The notes under the pieces were generated by a model. It searched no databases, was not told where the DNA came from, and saw nothing but the letters and a program-made list of their open reading frames with translations. Position numbers and translations under genes: made by a program. DNA of 64,000 nt from Andrena cerasifolii (lineage: Eukaryota; Arthropoda; Insecta; Hymenoptera; Andrenidae), in assembly GCF_050908995.1 (NCBI RefSeq), contig NC_135119.1, forward strand, positions 13,764,001 through 13,828,000. Reading direction: 5' to 3'. Below, piece after piece: positions 42,601 through 46,999 of this stretch (the first letter of the stretch is position 1; the number at the start of each line of letters is the position of its first letter).

Positions 42601-45600
42601 CTTCTTGGATGTCGGTTGCTACTTTATTATAAACGTAAATATTTTTCTACGAAAAAATTACCAAATGTTCTTTAAATGTTGCTCTTTTAAGCGCAAAAAG
42701 TTTTGTAAAAATATACGCTTCCGCTTCTTCGAAAAAAATTCACAAATATTCGCCTCTTTTCGGCCGCCTGACTAGGTATAACCCCTCTAATACCTCGTAA
42801 TATTTGTAAGCAATAAAAAAATACTAGTGATCATAAAAATAGGAAACTACTTAGCCTTCTCAAAGACAATACCTAACATTTCACATGGCATATGTTTCCT
42901 TTTAAACCGAACACTCTCCTGTTCTTGTCATTTCCTTCATAAATTCAATCGTGCACACATGGACAAGAAATACTCAAGTGCACACATAAGCAAGAGACTT
43001 TTCAATATGACTCTGCTAAGTGCCCGACTCTCTGCGAACATTTTCCAACGTTTTATTTATTTCTACGCATTATTTGTATTCTGGAATCGTGTGTTTCAGA
43101 CCATCCCAGAAATCACCGATTCCTCTGAACCGTTACGACGACTTCGTCGACGATCTGAGCCACAGGAGCAGATCCCAGGAGCAAACGCCGGAACCCCGAC
43201 TCGTAGCAAGAGCGCTCTATAACTTTATCGGGCAATCTTCGCGGGAATTGAATTTCCGTCGCGGTGACATAATATTTGTCCGCCGCCAGGTGGACAAGAA
43301 CTGGTACGAGGGAGAGCATAATGCGATGATCGGACTGTTCCCATCAAATTACGTCGAGGTAACGTCTCCTCGAGCTGTATTGTTTCCGACACCAGTATCT
43401 CCTTTAAGTTACTCATTGTCAGTAACAACCTTTTCTACCTACTGACAGAGTTGAGGAAATCCTATTTTACATAGCCTTCAGCGATGCCATAGCTTTGTTA
43501 ATCAAATTTTTGTATAGAAGCCATTTTGCGTTAGATGGTGCAGGACTTGACTCCGTTACTATTAAATTCCTTTTCAACTCTTAGCAGATTTATTTATAAG
43601 TCTAGGTTAGGTCTGGGTTGAGTCGGACACTTTTTGGAGTAACATTTCAGATTTAGATGAAACTCGGATATGTTGTAGTCTTTAGGGATATATAAACATA
43701 TCTCAACGAATTTTTCAAAATGTCAGAAATCGTGGATCGTGCAGCTCCATGAAATATAGTGTTAACTTTTTTTCAAAAAATTATAACTGTTGAACTAATA
43801 AACTGATCCGAATGAGCTTTTGGGTGCTTACAATGATGAGCTAAGAGTATCTAATAAAAATTATTTCACGCAAAAAAAAACAACAAATTTTTGACCATTT
43901 ATAATTTAAATTTATAATTCGTATATTTTTATGTACTGTCCTTAAATACGTATACATATATGTATATGCATCCTATAACGAGCGAATGCTGTAATTGCTA
44001 TAACGAACAAGGTTCTAGAACGATTCAGTTCATTATAGGATACCGCACTGTGTTTAATGTTAAAATTGTGGAGATGTGAATGAAATGGATTAATGTATCA
44101 TGATTTTCCTCGCAGTATTTGCTGTCTGCTTGAAGACCGTGCCCAAATTTTATTAATTTAAAAAAATATTTGATTCACATTAAAAAAAAAGGCAGATGTT
44201 CTTAATCTTGTCACTCAAAAGAATATATAACTTCTGCCTTTGCATTGTAAAATTTCATTTAAGTCTTCTATTCTTATCATAAATGTAACATAATAATATT
44301 AATGTATAATAGCGTGGTGAGTACTCAGCGCGTTATGTAATCTTAATTTCGTATCCTTGCGATACATCGCATAAAACACTTTGTGAAACACAAAAATATT
44401 AATAAGTACAACGTTACTACTAACAACGAACATCGCTTTTGTAATGTTACAGATTTTACCATACGATGGCATGCGAACGACACCGAAGAAACCTTACGAA
44501 GGTCAGGCGCGAGCTAAATTTAACTTCGTCGCTCAAACGACTCTTGAATTATCCTTGGCCAAAGGTAAGTGTATTGAGTGGTCGTGGATAAGATAAAAAT
44601 TCTAACTAATCGAGATATGATGTAAACATCATTTTGCAGGAGAACTCGTCGTGCTGACGAGAAGGGTCGATGAAAACTGGTACGAGGGACGCATTGGTAA
44701 TAGAAAAGGGATATTCCCTATCTCATACGTCGAAGTTCTTACACAGCCTGGGCATAGATCAGGTATCGTACTGTGACTATAATTAATAACGTTTTATAAT
44801 AATAATAATATAGTCAGTCGCGTTGATACCGTGTAGTACAGTGTTGCCCCGATGGGCGGTCCGAGAGCACGAGCATCCATCGCGTTTTGCGTAAAAAAAC
44901 AGTAGTTTCACGTGTTTTCATTCATATGAGGGGAAAAAGTCTTTACATAATGGTATTTAAAAATAAATATGATCGTAAGAATTTTCTGTTACGTAATTAG
45001 TGAAATACTCCGTATAATATACTAGTTTGTCAGGAATATTATACAGTGTTGATTGTTTACTGTGTGCTTCTATTTTATATCTCACAATGTTGCGTCAATT
45101 GCAGAAACACCAACACAAAATAAGCCAGTTGCCTCTCCAGCCGCGCATAGTCTCCTAGCAAACGGATCAGCTGGAGGAAAAATGAGCATGGGACCCCATC
45201 ACTACATGCCGTCTATACCAGTTAATGTAAACACAACCCAGCCCCACTATAATTCACTGGTAAGTTTTTAACAATTCAAAACTGGTCCCCTGTAGGCAAA
45301 CCATCAATGATATTTGTTAAGTGTGTCTTCTAAAGTTTTAAATACTTGTAAGTTCGAGAGCATGGGAAACAGTATGAATGCTTGCATTGAAAATAATTTG
45401 CGGGTGTTTCAAATGATATTCTTAAACATTTTAATATGCAGAAATGTATGACTCACCACAAATGTGTATCTAATAGTAAGTCTGATAATTATCAGAATTA
45501 ATAAAGATGAAAATATTTTGCTTTATTAATTTAACTTTATTGATAAATAAATTCGTTAAAAGTTACATGTATCGTGTTTATTAATACATTATTCCATGTT

Positions 45601-46999
45601 TGTTTTATGCAACTGGCAGCCACGAATGGGAGGGAGCAAATTGCATGTTACGCAACTCAACGAAGCGCTGCACATCGACACACACTCCGAGCATATACCG
45701 TACGTATAGATCCTTACAATAGTACGTAAAATAAATACTCCGCATCAGGTAATCGACGGAGGGAAACTGTGAAATTCTCCAATCAAAACTGGAATGCGAT
45801 CCTATGATGTTCAACTGAAAATATTTAGATCAACTTTCCAATTTATCACTGATCAGTTGTCTGTGCGCGGAAAATGTAATATGCGAAAACGAAGTATGCG
45901 ATTCTTTGGCGAAATTTTGCATAGAATTACTGACATGCTAATTGGTTTACGTTATACCTTTTAATTGTTGTAATGGTTTATATCTATTAAGGAGGGATTC
46001 TCCTGTAGGTTAAAACTATTGTTAATATTGCATTAAACTCTTTTGAGATATAAGGAGGCATCTCTAAACTTGCAGAAAATATCTTTTTTTATGTCGATCC
46101 TTCTTATTATTTATTAATTATTGTAAGCCTCTTCGACGATGTTGGCGGCAGGTGTAGCACCTGTCACAGTCATTTGATTGCAAAAAGAAGAAAATATTCT
46201 TAAAGTTAACTAATTTACGCCGGTACTGGACCTAAACTTTTAATTTTAGTTTTTATTCATAATACTTTTTTCGTCGATATAAAGAATAATATGAAAAATT
46301 TGTCTACGGAGAAAACTTTTTTTGGTCTCATGTTGCTCTTGAAGCATGCCAAGCTGCAAGAGAATTAGACCAACAGTTTTGCGCAAAGAACATTAAATAT
46401 ATTAAAAAAGTAAATTTTCAGATAAATGCAGTTTAAATCTAAAGAGTAAATTCCAGACCATTTTCCCTTTATGTATAGTTTAAAATCCACCTGGTTGATA
46501 CACATCCTCATCAATCTTGCGTCTCTTCCTCTCAGTAGCAATTTTCTTTGTGTTTTGTTTCTTCTTTAAGCGCTTTCTTGTAGTGGATTGCTGTTGTGCG
46601 TTGCAGGTTTCTCTTCTCTTGTCTCTGTCTCTAGCTATGCTTATAGCTGTTTCAGATACACTTTCAAGAATCTCTTAAGAAACTAACAAGCAAGACTACA
46701 AATCATAAGAGTCGTTAGTGTCAAGGGTGACTATTAATTGGTCGCGTGATAGACACAAACCCGCCATCGAATGTCTCATCTGAAAGAGTCCTAAATTGAT
46801 CGGAATGGACGTTTCCCGAACATGTTTCAGGTATCGAGCCCTCTACAATTATAGACCTCAGAACGAAGACGAGCTCGAACTGAAGGAAGGAGACACAGTA
46901 TACGTGATGGAGAAATGCGACGACGGTTGGTACGTCGGTTCAAGCCAGCGGACCGGCTACTTCGGGACCTTCCCTGGCAACTACGTCGAAAGATTGTGA
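624..46999 (+). CDS. CAP: CAP / sorbin-and-SH3-domain adaptor gene (multi-exon, 5' end outside window)
   Basis: This is the overall span of a Sorbs-family adaptor gene. Such proteins (ponsin/CAP, vinexin and ArgBP2 in vertebrates, CAP in flies) sit at cell-matrix junctions and bind vinculin and other cytoskeletal partners through three C-terminal SH3 domains. Eleven exons were chained by GT/AG borders, and every junction keeps frame (phases 0, 0, 2, 1, 1, 2, 0, 1, 1, 0, 2). The SH3 domains are at 43208-43358, 44498-44744 (over two exons) and 46834-46996, each with an ALYNY-like start, a WYEG or WYVG motif and an FPxxYVE end. The charged segment ending RRHTDNF and the linker SPIPL are family hallmarks. 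Three long open exons inside the introns suggest several isoforms with different N-termini. The true 5' end lies left of the window. The symbol follows the Drosophila name by family resemblance. Confidence 0.92.
1577..2452 (+). CDS. Candidate Ser/His-rich coding exon of CAP (alternative)
   Basis: This open frame of 291 codons runs to TAG at 2450-2452, and from about 1724 onward third positions are strongly GC-rich, as in real coding sequence. The first ~50 codons (Cys/Thr-rich, from TG and GAC repeats) are probably not translated. One reading is a phase 0/0 exon 1724-1834: an acceptor TTGGACAG lies before it, although with a poor pyrimidine tract, and GTAAGG follows at 1835. That exon (37 codons) would fit between 624-656 and 4042-4088. 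The other reading continues to the stop, or to a weak phase-0 donor GTTAGA at 2423. The longer form carries a His tract at about 2238-2291 and a Ser/Thr-rich tail. I recognise no domain. A further GTAAGT donor at 2578 could end a noncoding first exon. Confidence 0.45.
   Translation: MCVCIFGVCVSCPFVCAPPTLPDHTSLVLGRCRPATTLTTTTTTLTIGQWLNENGHPQGTGLEELRDAQLSHRVLSLSYRPESSYNVRVSAVSSSKAHEVVPKSRPTVEDVPSGGGRRDAKPQAKQWSSMNVLDYRRPSNHNRAAERTIEPGRTGRDDPKDRIVRPLERAADCGWHAGMLEGRSKSFVLPDHCLRRSTSPIGDRSAAIRSTLLQATTDEQHRHRHHHHHHHHHHHQHQRISPTSSSSTSSSTISSTNHIMLSSPSSTTSSVTIANVQPSVSRVRGYNIIDK
3031..3400. repeat. 192-bp tandem duplication
   Basis: GTAAGTTATAACGGCCATAG starts at 3031 and again at 3223. The two copies match closely over about 175 bp, down to TTAAATTTAAC. 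Small differences suggest a fairly recent duplication. Confidence 0.85.
4042..4088 (+). CDS. CAP: CAP exon (47 nt), possible start of a short isoform
   Basis: The exon follows a strong pyrimidine tract ending TTTTCCAG and is followed by GTAAGTATAT. In phase 0 it reads PFDQRNNRPAKPYMA and leaves two bases that complete a His codon with the first base of exon 5900-6069, continuing ALKESGYESD. The phase match and the smooth peptide make it convincing. An ATG at 4081 (MAHALKESG) could serve as the start codon of a short isoform if the upstream sequence is only 5' UTR. Confidence 0.78.
5123..5680. mobile_element. Foldback element (about 555 bp)
   Basis: The ends are inverted: GGGGAGGTTCCGGTCTA at 5125 and its complement near 5660-5677. 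Inner blocks (CAGTGGGACCTGTATCC and the AGAAGTATATTCTTCAA region) are also inverted, so most of the element can form one long hairpin. It lies 220 bp upstream of exon 5900. Confidence 0.8.
5900..6069 (+). CDS. CAP: CAP exon, conserved N-terminal linker segment
   Basis: The borders are TGCCTGCAG before and GTAAGTAATC after. The frame encodes GYESDSTLVFRRKE, then SPLSQLEQRLAYKTVQ, then GGDVPLHGFRKPAPERPK. This resembles the sorbin-homology neighbourhood of Sorbs proteins, although I cannot place the domain edges without an alignment. The exon enters in phase 2 and leaves in phase 1, and its final G plus AA of exon 16000 makes a Glu codon. It lies between foldback repeats on both sides (5123-5680 and 6803-7812). 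Confidence 0.88.
6803..7812. mobile_element. Large foldback element with 11-bp flanking duplication
   Basis: The left arm (about 6803-6995) and right arm (about 7630-7812) are inverted copies of roughly 190 bp. AATCAGTTTAA lies at both borders (6792-6802 and 7813-7823). A duplication of 9-11 bp points to a Mutator-like foldback, by inference. It contains two further inverted structures and ends 106 bp before the large open exon. Confidence 0.82.
7238..7525. mobile_element. Nested TTAA-bounded piggyBac-like element
   Basis: TTAA at 7238 and 7522 bound an element with inverted ends: CTCAGCGGGAGGCGC on the left and GCGCCTCCCGCCGGG on the right. TTAA target duplication is typical of piggyBac-type elements. 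It is 288 bp and lies inside the larger foldback. Confidence 0.68.
7919..13435 (+). CDS. Very large alternative N-terminal exon (about 1,700-1,840 codons), probably of CAP
   Basis: The frame is open for 1,838 codons, to TAG at 13433. The first 108 codons are Cys/Ser-rich and probably 5' UTR: a donor GTAAGT at 8033 and an acceptor TTGAACAG ending at 8220 could remove 188 nt. The likely start is ATG at 8243 (MPRHSSETRQ). The protein is basic and Ser/Arg-rich, probably largely disordered, with Ala repeats near 8368-8405. Three denser segments look folded or conserved: 10607-11265 (charged helices, WRGSSVINVAS, LNEIYGSDN), 12452-12830 (PEKYWRAYLKLVKNG) and 12930-13130. A proline-rich RYQPPPPIPPS lies near the end. 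A phase-1 donor (GAAG then GTCTGA) after 13412 would splice in frame into exon 16000. Otherwise the protein ends at 13433. It sits on the same strand inside the CAP gene, so I infer an alternative first coding exon. I do not recognise a named domain. Confidence 0.8.
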   Translation: MHRVKSTKHDSQSNVHSCASRCPACCILSRLSSLIVPLVSYTPHRSPRYLSILVCKSVSFRLVIRCTKQYHRREEFPIFTLCRKTKTSLHQLQNDILSLNSSGERVQRMPRHSSETRQNDIKPLSTDDSDVEYFPISPTLTRIRVHRKSAPAAAATAAPAPSISSRYKQPPFGQNPTAKKMDLAVAKTSSARDYSNPHARTFSFTRPPSPPRRESSRNSKTLRLYAKQRTPDSAQSFKARHKQCFAADNACNIGALKERLCSNLERQRKSRECFQNSSLLRASSNSPAPLRPKLSTGLSASLTKKKSEACLSRSFPDAGAEKSATLSTGKGRHRDCRPMSSSWTPESGFSARSNARRVSDDKSSVAKLGGKYVTPVTARSKERLHFGDGVCHSVSCLKKDGAKTRLLKREQELLSKRLVKSTADLSSSVESKRVLQKCREREAKGIQTKILPTGTVVKSSTTLYSSALNNGKAKNPYDKSLKVVVAISSKGQEILNKSTDSPLITKAMATPSLRSSSATSSPSLTRKAVLMDIKKPRTIVKQPDKVACSRECTQSLTPSSVAINDANRRKRLRERSETIVKSVTQKPETIRVNPSLSKKKVDVRKKLKKEKNGVATKAKKLTSRQKTGTENGNLKKDNIENEEPNVRRKSSNLSVQSPALTIEEIKKHQEATRSDTFFQNLFLRSIPSVASSQNISSKKSIVCERARIYQESIVREGYRSEPSLKSLSIYLAHKRPVSNSKFKNWERESVSSRSSSPYGVSWPGRSVFQKVSKFDSLMGINDFGSSMILRNRSPDSARERIKERSLSEPPLKTSSECTDSRPPSSRASSPSPIRSPAFRRIRTLKQDKSDAPSSITMKKVRARSAGEAEELQRSKARFGSNLSLARSTNSFCTSPVDREEYHQYVVELLHDRKKSERYKELHDFYSSLERLGELERTFSSSDLRPRMRNEEIIDYDRWKSIRSQEKAEIELNALYGKLQAVQKDKDFLFSTKDVHKFKWHGDCGLRCKERSVENIIQHFRKLQTEGSELESSRRKEISSRKDTYKPLWRGSSVINVASTMQRKAEGDRNIEKSLDHLDQPSLQRSLGGSKKFWSSLSIEQVATLKKQLNEIYGSDNLQKSASPASSKASPEVREEEKVADIVVEKRDSLSKYEIVVPPETESVDGVRDDGKGLHVRCHSMITTDTSPSDQKSPCSRPESTLKRSDSISHGKTVEKSELDRTATTSMSELEKKRLSVTLGKEVLDKVSHRRMSAPLAPRETRGSIAAALAAKMVPKPARICTTPSVTSTSPRSCYSLEPSYTEDTATAKEKNDFLLVLTPSNKSPGDRQRVESVLEEWSKKPPLLAMALPEGNAQPKISLNSGSELDSTTGSSETSVATVIQRSVEPEGVPKKIEFFERTEKLGSDQDRGKSDAMKPRPGRLSSSQSFADLKELFGETESAKYATLPVPGCKARSISPRGAARKRRGSSPTREADASTRQSFHSCSRDREHDRPHSVSPCRATARSDSSCSLDSIWQRSSSPDPEKYWRAYLKLVKNGTVKRLRVRFESAEDISSSRLRVVPAPKRFQSDPELTRSLLRKVDDSKHLLKPHEFADVTWLRRKYEPRRGRIRRRGESPPIPRVPLKREDLSMPHIDVISKTAELKDSVASTTVTNAVARKAETEELEAKKPVGRMRKKFERFSTQKPSILGEMFTSSPDVHELRDIAPYLAGRWVAHRYPSRRDNMRSLSSPPDLAGRQSSAKNDAASSASKAMTGSGSRALGKVRVASSKGPSSILKQPDAFANQPFDPDKHKPRFRYQPPPPIPPSTVRQKATSWWSPIPIYTARPTVTFEGLNFHHR
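8033..8220 (+). other. Possible 5' UTR intron of the large exon
   Basis: GTAAGT at 8033 and AG at 8219-8220 define a 188-nt segment within the open frame. Removing it would leave the leader ending just before ATG 8243. It is favoured because the frame upstream of 8243 encodes an implausible Cys-rich peptide. A second possible acceptor, GTGCAG, ends at 8166. Confidence 0.35.
13436..15999 (+). other. CAP intron after the large exon
   Basis: This is AT-rich sequence with short A/T runs. If the large exon ends at its TAG (13433), this would include its 3' UTR. I found no coding exon and no clear repeat. A long T-tract precedes exon 16000. Confidence 0.55.
16000..16059 (+). CDS. CAP: CAP exon, proline-rich segment
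   Basis: A 60-nt exon lies between a long T-tract with CCATAG and the donor GTAACG. It encodes YSNAPPPPPKSQHYREDCQ with phase 1 on both sides, so it can be skipped or joined without changing frame. The APPPPPK run is a plausible SH3 or profilin ligand. It accepts the donor at 6069 and, by phase, the putative donor at 13412 of the large exon. It also reads in phase into 39639. Confidence 0.82.
18387..18540. repeat. 31-bp triple tandem inside a hairpin
   Basis: TCGCAAAAATATCGAAATA recurs at 18410, 18441 and 18472. The flanks CCGAAATTCGCAAAAAT and ATTTTTGCGAATTTCGG are inverted copies, with GAAAATTTGGG and CCAAATTTTC outside them. Confidence 0.82.
18652..18792. repeat. Dispersed repeat, copy 1 (inverted relative to 26506-26647)
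   Basis: About 140 bp match the reverse complement of 26506-26647 closely, including GATTAATTTCACCCCCTT. Both copies show a short open frame (FFIAAQIHSKGVKLIPEN), but conservation is equal at all codon positions, so I treat it as noncoding. Confidence 0.8.
20130..20270. repeat. Tc1/mariner-like element end, inverted copy
   Basis: The reverse complement resembles 29791-29890: an accurate run through TTGGACCAATTCGAAAAAAG and GCGATTTTAAAA, ending near a CACTGTA. It is probably the same non-autonomous family. Confidence 0.55.
20865..21256. mobile_element. Foldback MITE A (392 bp)
   Basis: The terminal inverted repeats TACCGTCAAGGACCCA and its complement at 21241-21256 match over about 27 bp with one difference. 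The ends carry TA, consistent with a Tc1/mariner-type target. MITE B, 90 bp away, shares the AAGGACCCA core. Confidence 0.85.
21346..21579. mobile_element. Foldback MITE B (234 bp), almost a perfect palindrome
   Basis: The arms start TAGGGTAAAGGACCCAATTA and match for more than 60 bp. The centre (CTATACTATAG) is also self-complementary, so the whole element is one hairpin. Its end sequence is related to MITE A. Confidence 0.9.
22236..22892 (-). pseudogene. PIF1/Helitron-type helicase C-terminal fragment, split by an insertion
   Basis: On the - strand the right part reads CSGRGALLAKG and the left part QAYVALSRVIILDGLVIGEL, followed by a stop at 22236. AKGQAYVALSRV is motif VI of PIF1-family helicases, including Helitron RepHel proteins. 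The 523-bp element at 22322-22844 interrupts it inside KGQAYV, flanked by GTCCCT on both sides. Reading past the element and one GTCCCT copy keeps the frame. Only the very C-terminal end is recognisable, so this is a dead transposon remnant. Confidence 0.75.
22322..22844. mobile_element. Non-autonomous hAT-like element inserted in a helicase remnant
   Basis: The ends are inverted (AGGGTTT and AAACCCT) and GTCCCT is repeated directly at both borders (22316-22321 and 22845-22850). The interior carries AACCGGTTTTCGAATT blocks. A second copy of the left end is at about 41470-41560. The family is a guess from the end style. Confidence 0.6.
23300..23751 (+). other. CpG-rich patch, candidate noncoding first exon
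   Basis: A stretch rich in CG dinucleotides is open on both strands, unlike the AT-rich introns around it. It ends in a consensus donor, GTAAGTGTT, at 23752 on the + strand. The next strong + strand acceptor attached to a large ORF is at 30918-30919. I infer a promoter and 5' UTR exon for the 825-codon isoform. The ORFs seen in it (for example 23261-23689) look like GC-rich by-products. Confidence 0.4.
24535..25131. repeat. 202-bp tandem repeat, three copies
   Basis: CGAAATTTCAGTAAAATTTC starts at 24535, 24737 and 24939. The copies are nearly identical across ATACCGTGGCTGAGAAT and GCATTTGTCTGTGCTCCAAT. The third copy is slightly diverged and ends at TTTATGATT. Confidence 0.9.
26506..26647. 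repeat. Dispersed repeat, copy 2
   Basis: This is the inverted partner of 18652-18792, about 7.8 kb away in the same CAP intron. The pair could fold back in the pre-mRNA. Confidence 0.8.
26955..27115. repeat. Remnant related to the 57.8 kb foldback family
   Basis: It contains CACCCTTTCCCGTTATCCGA and ends GAGCCACCCTAATG, like the ends at 58345-58380 and 60595-60609. Only part of the element is present. Confidence 0.45.
29791..29890. repeat. Tc1/mariner-like element end
   Basis: ACAGTGACTCGCATTAATAT and CGGACACTTTTTAAAATCGC look like a mariner-type terminal sequence next to a TA. No opposite end was found, so it is truncated. Confidence 0.5.
29905..30090. repeat. Dispersed repeat with CTCGAGAA motifs, copy 1
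   Basis: TTCCTGATTTCTCCATATTT, repeated GAGAATTCTCGAGAATTCTC, and AATAATGTTGATAATATTTA recur in the same order and orientation at 59946-60115. Confidence 0.8.
30817..30828 (+). promoter_or_regulatory. CRE-like plus E-box site upstream of the 825-codon ORF
   Basis: The sequence TTACGTCACGTG overlaps a CRE-like TACGTCA with an E-box CACGTG, about 150 nt before ATG 30981. Such a composite site is suggestive of a promoter, but the nearby splice acceptor at 30919 offers another explanation for the 5' end. Confidence 0.25.
30981..33458 (+). CDS. 825-codon alternative N-terminal exon, probably of CAP
   Basis: The frame opens at ATG 30981 (next in-frame ATG 31008), right after an in-frame TGA at 30975-30977, so the start is well bounded. 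It runs to TAA at 33456. A strong acceptor (T-rich tract then CTTAG) ends at 30919, so the leader may be spliced from an upstream noncoding exon. The product is hydrophilic and Ser/Asn/Lys-rich. Its N-terminal part looks structured: SLAEEINYLEKMCHLNN, then YPWSWRPKTEFERTYFFDDY. A proline/SH3-ligand-like APPLPDH lies near the end, and a Cys cluster (CNPCTPTRCTMCCEQ) near 32097. A phase-1 donor (ACA then GTCAGT) after 33450 would join exon 39639 in frame, giving PIPYKSPRRYVEGE. I recognise no Pfam-type domain. Position, strand and phase argue for an alternative N-terminus of CAP. Confidence 0.78.
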   Translation: MKDCAKLVKMSNTSLPRVEDLEKSAQWTSLAEEINYLEKMCHLNNHRHSKKPVLKFHNYQKHSVPQVQKALSVWIEPSGDTSEGLAPNSELPKPDVGETYPWSWRPKTEFERTYFFDDYSQCKFQDDSQKRYGSCPYNQSFSQNRESQRSAGYQKDQSPLLQTDQSRRPFDADKFSQVYNRINEHYGSESSYSGTRERLHEIFERNRYLRRKFFSSMPDNDVTNYATEFPKGFDNKNPGAASKYTNNGFGSTETLTSQSNQSSVSSINDRKSRGVLNVTPELVDEERCVGESPQKSDCPKSTLRVTSTPKDSKLLVKIVPGNEVYVSKEPTSCRDATSVQKSALDDTVVAGEGFQRSQGNEINMDNVKQYGACNPCTPTRCTMCCEQLNSTEGIRHRGNEYESSLNNEPIDEVYSANQAASQQMNSSKYVVGSPNSWRESDGNNEKTVAYSFVPENPTEKLLVQNIQTDEGGVRPQDSKYLHQFLSGCGSEENVSGSKLATQTDTSNVTSIKKAEVPIGSECASWTKENMWCSEQNHCKSLPDLTVSERILNSPLQTDRCINAADLSSKSSVQSNIKPAILGYYTSSYDNQNTAESRKYFASQVDLTNPTDKEPTTLALRRVKISKIPPPLDLSRVNEKYEEAEALERRQLGNYTVDVTLLRNYDCPLKEQTAIVKDECSSDDNQDVSRFRENSPREALSLIRREWHKENASERSNRDKGNSAKQKQFRKENVTRALHKSCGDLTAMDDLRSPQLVNNYKNSMIDLRTSNSVVNLLQSSQAAELGATRNRSDAPPLPDHVNSIGALQAGTGTTLPSVYGPIPYSQ
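33921..35440. mobile_element. Complex of TTAAGGGG-ended elements and hairpins
   Basis: Two direct partial copies begin TTAAGGGGG at about 33922 and 34288, each followed by ACCCCACC and a TTTGTTCGT-AAATAAA-GGGCTTGG block. Downstream is a hairpin at 34535-34640 (TCGACGCGCGT and its complement). A longer inverted pair follows at 35022-35095 and 35310-35370 (AAAATGCCGCTTGGTTTATA and its complement). A CCCTTAA end lies near 35432. The exact element borders are unclear. Confidence 0.6.
35589..35921 (-). CDS. Candidate small nested ORF on the antisense strand
   Basis: A CpG-rich 110-codon frame lies on the - strand within the longest CAP intron. If transcription starts near 35885, the first in-frame ATG is at 35739 and would give about 49 codons starting MELLASNLSEHERELQ, a helix-like charged peptide, ending RKQ-K at 35589. 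A weak donor (GTAAAA) at the stop codon could instead extend it into another exon. I do not recognise the product. It could equally be a noncoding RNA or a promoter patch for CAP. Confidence 0.3.
   Translation of the reverse strand: MYKYEQIQCCVRFVGTYDEHLARANVSANLLGNSTRRKRARAASVHPSGCIEITRLIKRMELLASNLSEHERELQAALASRRCQHEVHLGHREAHDMPIAFAGSTFRKQK
35911..35948 (-). promoter_or_regulatory. Candidate antisense core promoter (CRE, CCAAT, TATA)
   Basis: Reading the - strand from 35948 to 35911 gives TGACGTCA (35941-35948), an ATTGG (CCAAT on +, 35931-35935) and TATAAATA (35911-35918). Their order and spacing suit a - strand promoter, with initiation expected near 35885. The CpG-rich ORF at 35589-35921 lies just downstream. 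Confidence 0.42.
36368..36680. repeat. 56-bp minisatellite, 5.6 copies
   Basis: The unit starts AGTTTCGTTGAATTTCTGTT and recurs at 36368, 36424, 36480, 36536, 36592 and 36648. The last copy is truncated after about 33 bp. The copies differ at only one or two positions. Confidence 0.95.
37254..37635. mobile_element. MITE with 21-bp ends, copy 1
   Basis: The element starts GAATGTCCCAATTTCTGCT and ends AGCAGAAATTGGACATTC. Its interior matches the reverse complement of 59281-59648, including GCTCGTGCAACACTCGCGTA. Confidence 0.85.
38762..39322. mobile_element. Foldback element (561 bp) upstream of the RRHTDNF exon
   Basis: GCATTTCGATTCATCTGAAA on the left pairs with TTTCAGATGAATCGAAACGC on the right. 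Inner blocks (AAACGGCGTTTTA, ACATATGTAGCTT) are also inverted. Confidence 0.82.
39639..39843 (+). CDS. CAP: CAP exon, charged helix ending RRHTDNF
   Basis: The borders are CTGTTGCAG before and GTAAGTTCCA after; phase 1 in, phase 2 out. It encodes SPRRYVEGEVTIHYRSPVR, then a highly charged helix with LSEEELARRSAENMRRVY and RRKYLQELHDIDSRRHTDNF. This block just upstream of the SH3 domains is characteristic of the Sorbs family and anchors the identification. All inferred N-terminal variants converge here. Confidence 0.95.
41470..41590. repeat. Partial copy of the 22.3 kb hAT-like element
   Basis: ACGGTTTTCGAATACCACTA and ACCGGTTTTCGAATTTTCAC match the left end of 22322-22844. No right end was found. 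Confidence 0.65.
42354..42784. mobile_element. Long near-perfect hairpin element (431 bp)
   Basis: The arms start GGGTTATACCTAGTCAGGCG and stay complementary for about 190 bp, with only a short loop near 42550-42580. It lies in the CAP intron before the SH3-1 exon and would make a long double-stranded stem in RNA. Confidence 0.92.
43100..43358 (+). CDS. CAP: CAP exon, linker and first SH3 domain
   Basis: It follows GTGTTTCAG and ends before GTAACG. The linker reads PSQKSPIPLNRYDDFVDD and continues into SH3-1: LVARALYNFIGQSS, GDIIFVRRQVDKNWYEG, and GLFPSNYVEV at the end. The ALYxF, WYEG and FPSNYVE positions that form the peptide-binding surface are all present. Phase 2 in, phase 0 out. Confidence 0.96.
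43622..43760. repeat. Dispersed repeat, copy 1
   Basis: CGGACACTTTTTGGAGTAAC and ATATGTTGTAGTCTTTAGGG recur in the same order at 55357-55480. Confidence 0.75.
44453..44564 (+). CDS. CAP: CAP exon, start of second SH3 domain
   Basis: The exon starts after TGTTACAG and ends at GTAAGTGT. It encodes ILPYDGMRTTPKK, then ARAKFNFVAQTTLELSLAKG. ARAKFNF replaces the usual ALYDY, as is typical of the second SH3 of Sorbs proteins. Phase 0 in, phase 1 out; the domain is completed by the next exon after a 75-nt intron. Confidence 0.95.
44640..44762 (+). CDS. CAP: CAP exon, end of second SH3 domain
   Basis: It follows ATTTTGCAG and ends before GTATCG. It encodes GELVVLTRRVDENWYEG, then RIGNRKGIFPISYVEVL. 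The WYEG and FPxSYVEV motifs complete SH3-2. The 75-nt intron before it (44565-44639) is the shortest in the gene. Phase 1 on both sides. Confidence 0.95.
45105..45259 (+). CDS. CAP: CAP exon, linker between SH3-2 and SH3-3
   Basis: A 155-nt exon lies between CAATTGCAG and GTAAGTTT. It encodes a low-complexity linker (ETPTQNKPVASPAAHSLLAN, then MGPHHYMPSIPVNVN). Phase 1 in, phase 0 out. No domain is expected here in the family. Confidence 0.88.
45620..45699 (+). CDS. CAP: CAP exon, linker ahead of SH3-3
   Basis: An 80-nt exon follows AACTGGCAG and precedes GTACGTAT. It encodes PRMGGSKLHVTQLNEALHID and THSEHI, leading directly into the third SH3 domain. Phase 0 in, phase 2 out, and the split Pro codon is completed by exon 46831. 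Confidence 0.9.
46831..46999 (+). CDS. CAP: CAP terminal exon, third SH3 domain and stop
   Basis: After CATGTTTCAG the frame reads YRALYNYRPQNEDELELKEG, DTVYVMEKCDDGWYVG and FGTFPGNYVERL, followed by TGA at 46997-46999. The ALYNY, DGWYVG and FPGNYV motifs make a canonical SH3 domain. Ending the protein within a few residues of the SH3 fold is the normal Sorbs C-terminus. Confidence 0.97.

Larger units (their letters stand above)
39844..46830 (+). other. CAP introns in the SH3-coding part
   Basis: The introns 39844-43099, 43359-44452, 44565-44639, 44763-45104, 45260-45619 and 45700-46830 carry no coding signal. They hold the repeats at 41470, 42354 and 43622 and are otherwise plain AT-rich sequence. 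Confidence 0.65.
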
